This document shows, in pieces, positions 7,613 through 14,936 of a stretch of 64,000 nt of DNA; position 1 is the first letter of the stretch; each line of letters starts with the position of its first letter. The position numbers and the translations under genes were made by a program. This DNA is from an uncultured Bacteroidales bacterium. Lineage in GTDB: Bacteria; Bacteroidota; Bacteroidia; Bacteroidales; P3. The notes beneath the pieces are model-generated. The model had not been told where the DNA came from and did not search any database. It worked only from the letters and a program-made list of their open reading frames with translations. The stretch spans positions 1 through 64,000 of the forward strand of contig ONJQ01000015.1 in assembly GCA_900318175.1 (NCBI GenBank), written 5' to 3'.

Positions 7613-8733
7613 CACACCAACCCCCTCAAGACATCGAGAGCCTGCTTCAGCAGTACGCCGAAGACCACCGTGCCCAACAGGTCGCAGCCGACAGGCTGCG
7701 CAAACTCGACCGGCACCAACGCCACACCCGCCGCGCCCTCCTTGCCACGGCGCTGATGCTCATCACAGGCGGTGCAGCGTCCCTGCTGTTAAAGCCTCAC
7801 ACGCCTTTCCCCTCATCTGCCAACCCTCGTGGCAGTGTAGCGGTATGTGAACAGGCATACACACGCCCCACCACTGCTCCCCTCGCTGCCCAGACGACAC
7901 ACACGCACGCCAACTCGTCCATCCTCCAAACCACCACCCATCCCCGTACCCCAAAGTCTACACCCCTACAGGCGGCAATAACCCTTCGGGCCACAACCTC
8001 CCAATTGTCGCCCTCACAAACTGTCACACCCAACACACAGAGCAACACCGTCGACACCTTCGCCATCCCCACGGCAGGCACCGGCCGCGACGCTGAGGCA
8101 TCCTTAGCCCTGAACCCCTTGCCCGCCGCCCAGCCGTCCGGCAATCAGCACCCCGAGGCGCCCCGACGGCACGCCCTCGTCGCCACCGTGGGCGCCCTGG
8201 CACCCCTCGGCCCCTATGGGGTTGCCGCCCCCCTGCTCACTGCAGGTGTAGGGCTGAACATAGCCCTCACCGCCACCCCAACCTACGGAGTGGACATCGG
8301 CCTGAGCCTCGACGGATACATCAACACCTCCTCTGCTCAAAACGCCGAATCCTACCCACCATTCCACCCCAATTTCGTCGACCACGGCTACACCTCCTCT
8401 TCCGATGAACTGTATGAAGCAATTGAATGGTACTACCCCTCCTTTGGACTCCACCTCACCCTTCCTTTCACCCTCCACCTCTACCCCCAAGGGCGCAATA
8501 AGGCCGGCATACAGCTCACCCTCGCACCTGGCCACACCCTCACACCCGTCACCACCCGTTCCTCTACCACTACCCTCCGTGGCCTCAACCCGTGGAAACT
8601 CGCCGCGGGTCTCGGCCTCACCCTCCCCAAAGGGTTCCTCACCAGCATCAACCTCACCGCCGACCTCCTGCCCTCCTACCTTCACGGCCCCTTGGAAGGC
8701 ATCCACCAAGTGGGCATCACATTCGCTTTCTGA
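7609..8733 (+). CDS. Anti-sigma-like protein with C-terminal beta-barrel-like region
   Basis: 374 residues, starting in the sigma factor's stop codon (ATGA overlap). Residues 1-42 are a charged, helical, presumably cytoplasmic segment, one transmembrane helix follows (about 43-61), then about 120 residues of Thr/Pro/Ala-rich linker. From about 188 to the end the pattern is alternating and Gly/Thr/Leu-rich with an aromatic C-terminus (HQVGITFAF), as in outer-membrane beta-barrels. The position and N-terminus suggest it holds the sigma factor at the membrane. A barrel-like region on a single-pass inner-membrane protein is odd; it may be periplasmic and ligand-sensing. Function is inferred from context only. 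Confidence 0.6.
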   Translation: MTHQPPQDIESLLQQYAEDHRAQQVAADRLRKLDRHQRHTRRALLATALMLITGGAASLLLKPHTPFPSSANPRGSVAVCEQAYTRPTTAPLAAQTTHTHANSSILQTTTHPRTPKSTPLQAAITLRATTSQLSPSQTVTPNTQSNTVDTFAIPTAGTGRDAEASLALNPLPAAQPSGNQHPEAPRRHALVATVGALAPLGPYGVAAPLLTAGVGLNIALTATPTYGVDIGLSLDGYINTSSAQNAESYPPFHPNFVDHGYTSSSDELYEAIEWYYPSFGLHLTLPFTLHLYPQGRNKAGIQLTLAPGHTLTPVTTRSSTTTLRGLNPWKLAAGLGLTLPKGFLTSINLTADLLPSYLHGPLEGIHQVGITFAF

Positions 8734-8855
8734 GTGCACATTAGGGTACAGAAGCGCCACATTAACCCCTACAAGGAAGACGTCTTCATCAACCATACGT
8801 ACTACAAAGACTCCATGGCCCGTGCGGATGTCGACCAATCATCTCGGCCGAATAC

Positions 8856-8889
8856 AAAGGGGATGCCTCGCATGGGGCATCCCCTTTTT
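8856..8889 (+). terminator. Rho-independent terminator (probably bidirectional)
   Basis: Perfect 9-bp stem GGGGATGCC (8859-8867) / GGCATCCCC (8876-8884), 8-base loop, flanked by AAA on the left and TTTTT on the right. It sits between the convergent genes ending at 8733 and 8891 and can serve both. Confidence 0.85.
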
Positions 8890-8890
8890 G

Positions 8891-9181
8891 TTATTTCCCG
8901 GCGGCAATGTATTTCTTCAGCGCTTTGACGTAGCTGCGGAAAGCCTCTGTCCCCCCGGGTGTGATGCAACAGGTGGTACGCGGCAACTTGCCCTTGAAGC
9001 CTTTCTCGACGGCGATGTAGCCGGCCTCGGCCAATTTGTCTATCTGCACACTCAGGTTGCCCGAAGTAGCACCGGTCTGCTCCTTGAGATAGTTGAAGTC
9101 TGCCTCTTCCACGCTCGCCAGAATCGACATGATGGCCAGCCGCAGCTCCGAATGCAGGAGTGGATCTAATTTCGGCAACAT
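8891..9181 (-). CDS. Winged-helix transcriptional regulator
   Basis: 96 residues of the ArsR/MarR-like winged-helix class: an N-terminal LDPLLHSELRLAIMSILAS, the recognition region YLKEQTGATSGNLSVQIDKL and the wing YIAVEKGFKGKLPRTTCCIT. The ATG at 9181 lies one base after the stop of the upstream membrane protein; the earlier in-frame codon at 9205 is TTG and was not chosen. The pair (membrane protein plus winged-helix) has a paralogous arrangement at 52172-53142 in the opposite gene context, next to creD. It likely represses its own operon; no cysteine metal site is apparent. Confidence 0.8.
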   Translation of the reverse strand: MLPKLDPLLHSELRLAIMSILASVEEADFNYLKEQTGATSGNLSVQIDKLAEAGYIAVEKGFKGKLPRTTCCITPGGTEAFRSYVKALKKYIAAGK

Positions 9182-9182
9182 A

Positions 9183-9764
9183 CTATTTGTATTGATGTTT
9201 GACAATAATACCCGTAATCACCATCACTGCACCGCCCAGGGTGAAGAGAAGCAATTGGCCCTCGCCCCTCAGCACAGCAGCCGCCAAGGCACCTCCAACC
9301 CCAAGAACAAAGCCTGCCACGATGGTTGGCCAGTTCCTCAGCATGATGCCGGTCAGGCACTCTGCAAAGCCAAGCAGCAAAACGATGAGCAATGTCAGTG
9401 TGGCCGGCATTGGCACAGCCAACAGAGACAACAGGCACACCGAACATACAAACACACCGTATGCCATCCATACCCAGCCCAGCTGGCGGCTAATCACGTT
9501 TTGAGGAATGGCGGGCCCCTTCTTGCCCAAAAGCGATGCAAGAGGGTAGCCCACAAAAGGCATGGCAAACCAAAGCCAGTTCCATACGGGCTTGCCCGTG
9601 ACGTGCCACAATTCATAGATTACCAACGAGAACACCACAAGCAACAGTCCCCATAGGACAATATACCTGGCACTGTCTTTCAGAATATCTCGCCGACTGG
9701 TGTTCAGCGTCTCACTGATAAGATTCAGGCTCTCCTGAGCCGTCATTTCTTTGTTCTGTTCCAT
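9183..9764 (-). CDS. Multi-pass membrane protein paired with the winged-helix regulator
   Basis: 193 residues with a soluble N-terminal 30 residues (QESLNLISETLNTSRRDILK) followed by five or six predicted transmembrane helices, from about residue 33 to 188. There is no enzyme motif. It has the same plan as the protein at 52172 (helical N-terminus with NLISETL / NTLREIKDI, then a membrane bundle), and both are followed immediately by a winged-helix gene. In this case the stop is one base before the regulator's ATG. The function is unknown; an envelope-state sensor or ligand source for the regulator is a guess. Confidence 0.7.
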   Translation of the reverse strand: MEQNKEMTAQESLNLISETLNTSRRDILKDSARYIVLWGLLLVVFSLVIYELWHVTGKPVWNWLWFAMPFVGYPLASLLGKKGPAIPQNVISRQLGWVWMAYGVFVCSVCLLSLLAVPMPATLTLLIVLLLGFAECLTGIMLRNWPTIVAGFVLGVGGALAAAVLRGEGQLLLFTLGGAVMVITGIIVKHQYK

Positions 9765-9855
9765 CTTTTTCTTGAAGTTTAATTTGTTCTACATTTGTTT
9801 AAAACCATTTGGTGATGTCCCTACAAAGCTGCGCAGCATTTTTGGAATCACGATA

Positions 9856-9886
9856 CAAAGATAAACAACTTTATAAAATAAACAAG
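9856..9886 (-). promoter_or_regulatory. Bacteroidota-type promoter for the 9764 operon
   Basis: On the minus strand, CTTG (9883-9886), 19 bp, then TATCTTTG (9856-9863). Transcription would begin near 9850, about 85 bases before the ATG at 9764. Confidence 0.65.
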
Positions 9887-9972
9887 ATTTCAAAGAAAAA
9901 TAATTTTTATTACACTATATATCAGCATGATATTTTTTCAAAAAAGATCTTAGCACTGCTCGTTTTTGGGGT

Positions 9973-10004
9973 AAAAAACGGGTTGGAAGCGCATTTTTCA
10001 ACCC
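9973..10004 (-). terminator. Probable terminator of the decayed DUF1294 gene
   Basis: On the minus strand GGGTTG, a 13-base loop, CAACCC, then GTTTTTT. The stem overlaps the gene's stop codon at 9998-10000. Confidence 0.55.
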
Positions 10005-10257
10005 ACCTTGCTGAGCACAAATGCAACAACGATCAGCTGCAGAATCAAGATGACGGGTACCTCGAAACGTAACTTGTTATGGAGTGTCTTGTGGTGGAAG
10101 GGAGGCATGGCCGCCCATGAACGCCAATCCCAGCAGGGCGTTCTACGCCACACGCCATCCTCCGCGCCTTCCATTTGTCAACAGCGTAGACGATAAATGC
10201 TACAACGTTAATCACCGCAATATACACGGCAGCTGCATGAAACAAGCTGAGCTCCAT
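9998..10257 (-). pseudogene. Frameshifted DUF1294 gene
   Basis: The ATG at 10257 opens MELSLFHAAAVYIAVINVVA and continues FIVYAVDKWKARR, a clear DUF1294 start. The frame is then lost. In another frame, WRVA is followed by a TAG, then NALLGLAFMGG; in a third frame, FHHKTLHNKLRFEVPVILIL and QLIVVAFVLSKVG end at the stop at 9998-10000. All three pieces align in order with the intact DUF1294 protein at 3299-3580, so at least two indels and one stop have disrupted it. Sequencing error is possible but needs more than one event. Confidence 0.8.
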
Positions 10258-10448
10258 ATAGCCAAAACGGGCATCTCTTCGATTTGTAAAAATAAAACTT
10301 TTTCGGGACTCATAAGCAAAACAATTGTCCCGACCAGGAATAAGAGCCCTGAATTCTGACTGAAAATAACCTGTTGAAGGACAGCGGTTATTGAATACCC
10401 CCCTGCCGTCAAACCATAATGGGAATGCACTGAACAAATATTTTTCTG

Positions 10449-10456
10449 TACATTTG
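10449..10456 (+). promoter_or_regulatory. Promoter -7 box upstream of comEC
   Basis: TACATTTG matches the TAnnTTTG -7 element; no good TTTG is found 20 bp upstream. It implies transcription starts near 10463, which excludes the frame's first ATG at 10459 as the comEC start. Confidence 0.5.
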
Positions 10457-10530
10457 CAATGCAAAACGGTTACATAAACACCGTCCAAACCTTTAACAAA
10501 GCACTCTTAGGCAGAAGTCAAAACAAATCC

Positions 10531-12327
10531 ATGCACCGCACCAATCAGCCCCTTTCACTCACCAGCACTATGCACCGCCTAATGGCCCGCGCGCCCATGC
10601 TGCGGGTGGTGCTGCCCTTTGCCTTGGGCATAGCCTGTGCGGACATCCTGCCCCCTCTGGAAGCCACTCTCCTGTTGGTGTTCATGACCGTTGCTGTAGT
10701 GCTGATAGCACTCACCGCCTTTACACGTGTCCGGTGGTCTCGACTCCCCTTCCTCGCCGCCCTTTGGACTTTCTTCATGGTGTTTGGCATCCTGTTAGCC
10801 ACCCTCCACCGCACTACTCCCGCCGACGGTCTCCCGTCCGAGGGATGGGGAACCCAAGGGGGCTCACCCGCCATCCTGCAGGTGCGCCTCGACGACTCGC
10901 CGCACCAGTCCCGACGTTCCTACAAGGTTGCCGCCCGCGTAGAGGGCATCTGGCACAACGACGAGTGGGTTCCTGCCTCCTGCCCCATCCTCCTCTACTT
11001 CCACAAGGACAGCATGGCTGCCGCCCTGCACTATGCCGACCGTCTCATTGTCCGTGCCCGTCCCCAACTCCCAGACAGCTGTCTCCAACCCCATCAGTTC
11101 GACTATCGCCGCTACCTGCTCCGCAAGGGCATAGCGTGGCAGAGCTACGTGCCGGCGGACGGGTGGCAGCACCTGCCCGACAGCCCTGCCCGTCATGGGG
11201 GGCTGAAGGCGTGGTCCAAACAGGTGCAACAGGCGTTGCTGGCCAGACTGCAAGCCACCTCCCTCTCCCCGCGCCACAAGGGCATCGCCGCCGCCCTGCT
11301 GTTGGGTTGGCGGGACGACCTTGACGACCTTGTGCTCCTCCACTTCCGACAGGCTGGCATAGCCCATCTGCTCTGCGTCTCGGGCTTGCATGTGGGCATA
11401 GTCGCTTGGATGGCGGGGCTACTATTCTTCTTTATGGGCAAATTGCGGTGGCAGCGGGTCTTGAAAGGCTCCGTCTCTCTGGTGGCCGTCTGGGCTTTCG
11501 CCTTCATCACCGGCTTGGCTCCCTCCACCCTTCGGGCCGCGGTGATGTTCACCCTGCTGATTGTGGCGGGCATGTTGCAGGAGCGTCCCATGCCGCTCAA
11601 CAGCCTCTGCACCTCGGCCCTACTGCTGCTAATCATCAATCCCTATCTGCTGTTCGATGTGGGTTTCCAACTCTCCTACACCGCGGTGGCGGGCATCCTG
11701 CTGTGGCGGGAGCCGCTCAGCCTGGCCGGCCTCATCGACACTGATCGATGGTGGAACCGCAGTGCTTACCATTTATGGAAACTCATCCGTCTGACGATCT
11801 CAGCCCAGATGTTCACCCTGCCATTACAGATTTTCTATTTCCATCAGGTCTACACCTGGTTTATCATCGCCAACCTGCTTGTGGTGCCCTTTGCGGGGTT
11901 GATTCTTACCACTGTGGTGGCGGTGCTACTGCTGGCTGCCGTCCCTCATCTGGGCGGGGCAGCGGTGTGGCTCCTGCAGACGGAACTGGGTATTGCCGAA
12001 AGCCTCACAGCATGGGTGGGCACCCTTCCCTGCGCGGTGTTGGACAACCTCTATTGCGACCCCATCATGCTGCTGTTGCTCTATGCGGCGTTGGCTCTCT
12101 TCACCCTCTTTCTGCACAGCCGTCTGCGGTGGGCGCTCCCCGCGGCGTGTGGGGCTTTGCTGGCAGCCGTGATGCACCTCACCCTCATCAACCCGCATGC
12201 TGCGCCACAGGAACCTACTGCCATGCACACAGGGGGAGAGCCGACATCCACGGAGCGTTTGGACAGTGGGCACAGCCCACTCGACCGCGGCACAACCGCG
12301 GACCCTTACTACTGTCTCAAATCCTGA
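10531..12327 (+). CDS. comEC: ComEC/Rec2-family DNA-uptake channel protein
   Basis: 598 residues from the ATG at 10531; the ATG at 10570 (MHRLMARAPM) is also possible. An N-terminal pair of helices (LRVVLPFALGIACADILPPL) is followed by a DUF4131-type soluble region, then the Competence domain. The signature HFRQAGIAHLLCVSGLHVGI lies at about 270-290, followed by many helices. ComEC moves single-stranded DNA across the inner membrane during transformation. The metallo-beta-lactamase domain found at the C-terminus of many ComEC proteins is absent, as in many Bacteroidota homologues. It ends 14 bp from the convergent gene at 12342. Confidence 0.9.
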   Translation: MHRTNQPLSLTSTMHRLMARAPMLRVVLPFALGIACADILPPLEATLLLVFMTVAVVLIALTAFTRVRWSRLPFLAALWTFFMVFGILLATLHRTTPADGLPSEGWGTQGGSPAILQVRLDDSPHQSRRSYKVAARVEGIWHNDEWVPASCPILLYFHKDSMAAALHYADRLIVRARPQLPDSCLQPHQFDYRRYLLRKGIAWQSYVPADGWQHLPDSPARHGGLKAWSKQVQQALLARLQATSLSPRHKGIAAALLLGWRDDLDDLVLLHFRQAGIAHLLCVSGLHVGIVAWMAGLLFFFMGKLRWQRVLKGSVSLVAVWAFAFITGLAPSTLRAAVMFTLLIVAGMLQERPMPLNSLCTSALLLLIINPYLLFDVGFQLSYTAVAGILLWREPLSLAGLIDTDRWWNRSAYHLWKLIRLTISAQMFTLPLQIFYFHQVYTWFIIANLLVVPFAGLILTTVVAVLLLAAVPHLGGAAVWLLQTELGIAESLTAWVGTLPCAVLDNLYCDPIMLLLLYAALALFTLFLHSRLRWALPAACGALLAAVMHLTLINPHAAPQEPTAMHTGGEPTSTERLDSGHSPLDRGTTADPYYCLKS

Positions 12328-12341
12328 AAACTGGAAGCCTC

Positions 12342-12881
12342 TCAATTGCGGCGCATCAGCACAAAAAGCAGATAGACCATCACCAGCGTCAGCCCGATAG
12401 TGGTGGCCGCTGGCCAGAAGGCGCTCACCATCATTGCCACCCCGATGATGGCAAGCAGCTTCACGGCCATCTGCTTCCGCTCGGGCAGCGATTGCAAGGC
12501 CATGCGGGTCTTGGCGCGCCAGTCATGCCATTTTGTCACTACGCCCTGCCACCACTGGCCCAGAGTTCCAACTTTGCGGCCCCGATGGTCGATGGTCTCG
12601 GCATGAACGGTGGGCATAGGCCTCACCCGCACAGCGATTTTTTTGCGGTAGGTCTTGCCATCCACTGTGGCGGCGATGGTGAAGTGGGTACGCCCTTTAG
12701 AGCGGTTGAGGCGGAAACGCTTGCTGCCCGCAGCTTCCAGGGTCAACTGTGTGGCACGAAAGCCGTTGTCGATGGTCAGCTCGGTCTGTTCACTGCCTGT
12801 GCAGTCCCATGTCAGCTCCACCACGTCGCCTTCGGTCACGGTCCGGTGGTCCGCCTGGAATGTCATTCGTTGTTTGTCCAT
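12342..12881 (-). CDS. Hypothetical protein with Ig-like N-terminus and two C-terminal helices
   Basis: 179 residues, not recognised by family. Residues 1-90 have the alternating pattern of a beta-sandwich (VTEGDVVELTWDCTGSEQTE; HFTIAATVDGKTYRKKIAVR). A basic linker with WWQGVVTKWHDW follows, then two predicted helices at about 139-155 and 158-176. There is no signal peptide, so the beta domain would be cytoplasmic unless the helices insert with the opposite topology. It is convergent with comEC and followed by a 68-bp gap before the sulfatase gene. Confidence 0.65.
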   Translation of the reverse strand: MDKQRMTFQADHRTVTEGDVVELTWDCTGSEQTELTIDNGFRATQLTLEAAGSKRFRLNRSKGRTHFTIAATVDGKTYRKKIAVRVRPMPTVHAETIDHRGRKVGTLGQWWQGVVTKWHDWRAKTRMALQSLPERKQMAVKLLAIIGVAMMVSAFWPAATTIGLTLVMVYLLFVLMRRN

Positions 12882-12949
12882 GTGTGTAGGGGTTGGTTGC
12901 TGTTTCTAACACCTGTGTTTTCAATTCCCATGCCAAAGGGAGGAGTGCG

Positions 12950-14818
12950 TCAAGGCACCAACTGGTTGCCGACCATGCGCTGCATGTAGGACTGGATGAT
13001 TGCCTTGGTGCGGCTGAGGTGATGGGCGAAGGCGGGGCAGCCGTCAGCGGGGATTCCAAGGAGGTTGTGTCGCAGCAGGGGGTCTGCCTCGATGTCGTAC
13101 CAGCCCGTGGCATGCTCGCCGTCGAAGAGGAGCAGGTGGCCGTTCTGGACGTACTGATAGATGCCGCTGTTGTAGTGGATGGCCCAGGTGAGACTGTCCG
13201 CGGTGTGGAGCAGGTCGCAGCCGTAAGCTATATAGGGGCGGCTACTGCCGGTGAGGCCGAGGAGGGTCGGCATGATGTCGGTCTGCTGCGCCACGGCGCG
13301 GGACATGCCGACGGGCAGCACCCCTGAGGGAGAGTAGAAGATGATGGGGACGCTGAAAGTGCCGAGTGGGGTGTTGTAGGCGGGCTGCTGGTTGATGTTG
13401 GTGTGGTCCGCTGTGATGACGAAGAGGGTGTTGTGGTACCAAGGCATGCGCCGCGCAGCGGCAAAGAAACGGCGCAGGGCGTGGTCGGTGTAGCGGATGC
13501 AGGTGTGCAACGGATGGCCGTCGGCGTGGAGGCTGTCGCGGTAGCGGTCAGGGACAGCGAAGGGATGGTGCGAGGTGGCGGTGAAGAGGGCGGTCATGAA
13601 GGGTTGGGGCATCTGCTCCATGGTGGCAGCAAAGAATTGCAAGAACTCTTCGTCCCAGATGGCCCAGGTGCCGTCGAAATCGCTGCTGCCGCCAAACCGC
13701 GGGTCGGCCTCGTACTCCGTGCGGCCATAGTAGTGCTGGAACCCCGTGGTGCGAGCAAAGGCCTGAAAGCCCATGGAGCCATTTTCAGCGCCATGGAAGA
13801 AAGCGGTGGTGTAGCCCTCGGCACCCAGCTGGGCAGCTATGCCGCCGACATTGTTGAGGGAGTAGGAAGTGACGAAAAAGGGTTCGACAAACATGGGTAT
13901 GCCTGAGAGGATGGAGGGCATGCCGTCGATACTTTTGCGGCCGTTGGCATAGGAGTGGCGGAAGGTGAGACTGTGGGCAATGAGGGAGTCGAGGAAGGGC
14001 GTGTAGCCGGGATAGTCATTATAGGCCCCGATGTATTCCTGCCCGAAGCTCTCAAGGATTAGGACCACCACATTGAATGGGGGGATATGGGATTGTGTCA
14101 ATTCGGGAATCTGTTCACCGCTGTGCAGGGGGGTGAAGAGGGCTTGCATCTCAGCGTCGGGCATGTAGCGCGGGTCGGCAAAGGTGGTTTTCCCCATGGT
14201 GCGCAGCAGCGAGAAGGGGGTGTTGAGCACGATGGCAGCCTCGGAGGGCTGGTTTACATACTGGTTGGCATTGCTGATGGTGATGGGACGGATGGCCGTG
14301 GAGGCTCCCCCGCGCATGCCGATAATGGCCAGGGGGATGTAGAGAAGCAGGCAAAGGCTCCGGATGAGGGGCTCTTTGAAATGTGAGAGGCGGGAAGTGA
14401 AATTATTTCCCGAGCCCGCACGCACTCCCGTGTCTTCCTCTTCTGGTTGCGGACGGGGCTCCTCGTCGCGATAGAGGAAGATGAGGGCGGCAATGAACGC
14501 AAGCCCTATGAGGACGAGATACCAGTGGTTCAGCAGCTCTACCCCCACAATGTCGCCGAGGTTGCCCTCGTTGCTGAACTCGGAAAAGAAAGTCCATGTG
14601 GTGCGCCGTCCCGTGTAGCGGGAGTAGACGGTATCCACCAGATTGAGCGTCAGCATGAGCGAGTTGACCACCACATAGAGCACCTTAAGCGCCCTTCGCC
14701 AGGGACGCGAGCCCCTGACCCTGCGCGGAAGGGGCAGCAGCGCAAGCAGCACATAGAGCGTGTTGGAGTAAAGGATGGCTGAGGTGTCGAACCGCAGTAC
14801 ACCAACAGCAGGTTCCAA
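12950..14818 (-). CDS. LTA synthase-like sulfatase (phosphoglycerol transferase family), N-terminally shortened
   Basis: About 622 residues. Three or four helices (about 10-125) precede a periplasmic alkaline-phosphatase-fold domain. The metal/catalytic blocks VVLILESFGQEYIG, SYANGRKSIDGMPSILSG, TSHHPF and FVITADHTN are visible. Relatives transfer phosphoglycerol- or phosphoethanolamine-type groups onto envelope glycans or lipids. No ATG precedes the conserved LRFDTSAILYSNTLYVLLAL; the first usable codon is TTG at 14818, and the usual 40-50 residues with the first one or two helices are missing, replaced by AATTC repeat DNA. It could be a functional short form or a decaying gene. It is the last gene of the minus-strand envelope block. 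Confidence 0.75.
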   Translation of the reverse strand: MEPAVGVLRFDTSAILYSNTLYVLLALLPLPRRVRGSRPWRRALKVLYVVVNSLMLTLNLVDTVYSRYTGRRTTWTFFSEFSNEGNLGDIVGVELLNHWYLVLIGLAFIAALIFLYRDEEPRPQPEEEDTGVRAGSGNNFTSRLSHFKEPLIRSLCLLLYIPLAIIGMRGGASTAIRPITISNANQYVNQPSEAAIVLNTPFSLLRTMGKTTFADPRYMPDAEMQALFTPLHSGEQIPELTQSHIPPFNVVVLILESFGQEYIGAYNDYPGYTPFLDSLIAHSLTFRHSYANGRKSIDGMPSILSGIPMFVEPFFVTSYSLNNVGGIAAQLGAEGYTTAFFHGAENGSMGFQAFARTTGFQHYYGRTEYEADPRFGGSSDFDGTWAIWDEEFLQFFAATMEQMPQPFMTALFTATSHHPFAVPDRYRDSLHADGHPLHTCIRYTDHALRRFFAAARRMPWYHNTLFVITADHTNINQQPAYNTPLGTFSVPIIFYSPSGVLPVGMSRAVAQQTDIMPTLLGLTGSSRPYIAYGCDLLHTADSLTWAIHYNSGIYQYVQNGHLLLFDGEHATGWYDIEADPLLRHNLLGIPADGCPAFAHHLSRTKAIIQSYMQRMVGNQLVP

Positions 14819-14825
14819 ACAAGTT

Positions 14826-14893
14826 GTTGAATTCCGAAACTTGGGAATGCTTGAATTCGGGAATGCTTGAATTCGGGAATGCTTGAGGTCGGG
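14826..14893. repeat. GAATTC filler repeat
   Basis: Three near-identical units of about 18 bp (GGGAATGCTTGAATTC) between the acyltransferase and the truncated sulfatase gene. It belongs to the dispersed AATTC family seen in at least eight gaps of this window. Confidence 0.8.
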
Positions 14894-14936
14894 ATTTTGT
14901 GAACCGGGTGGCGCATCGTTCTTAGTTTTTAATCAA

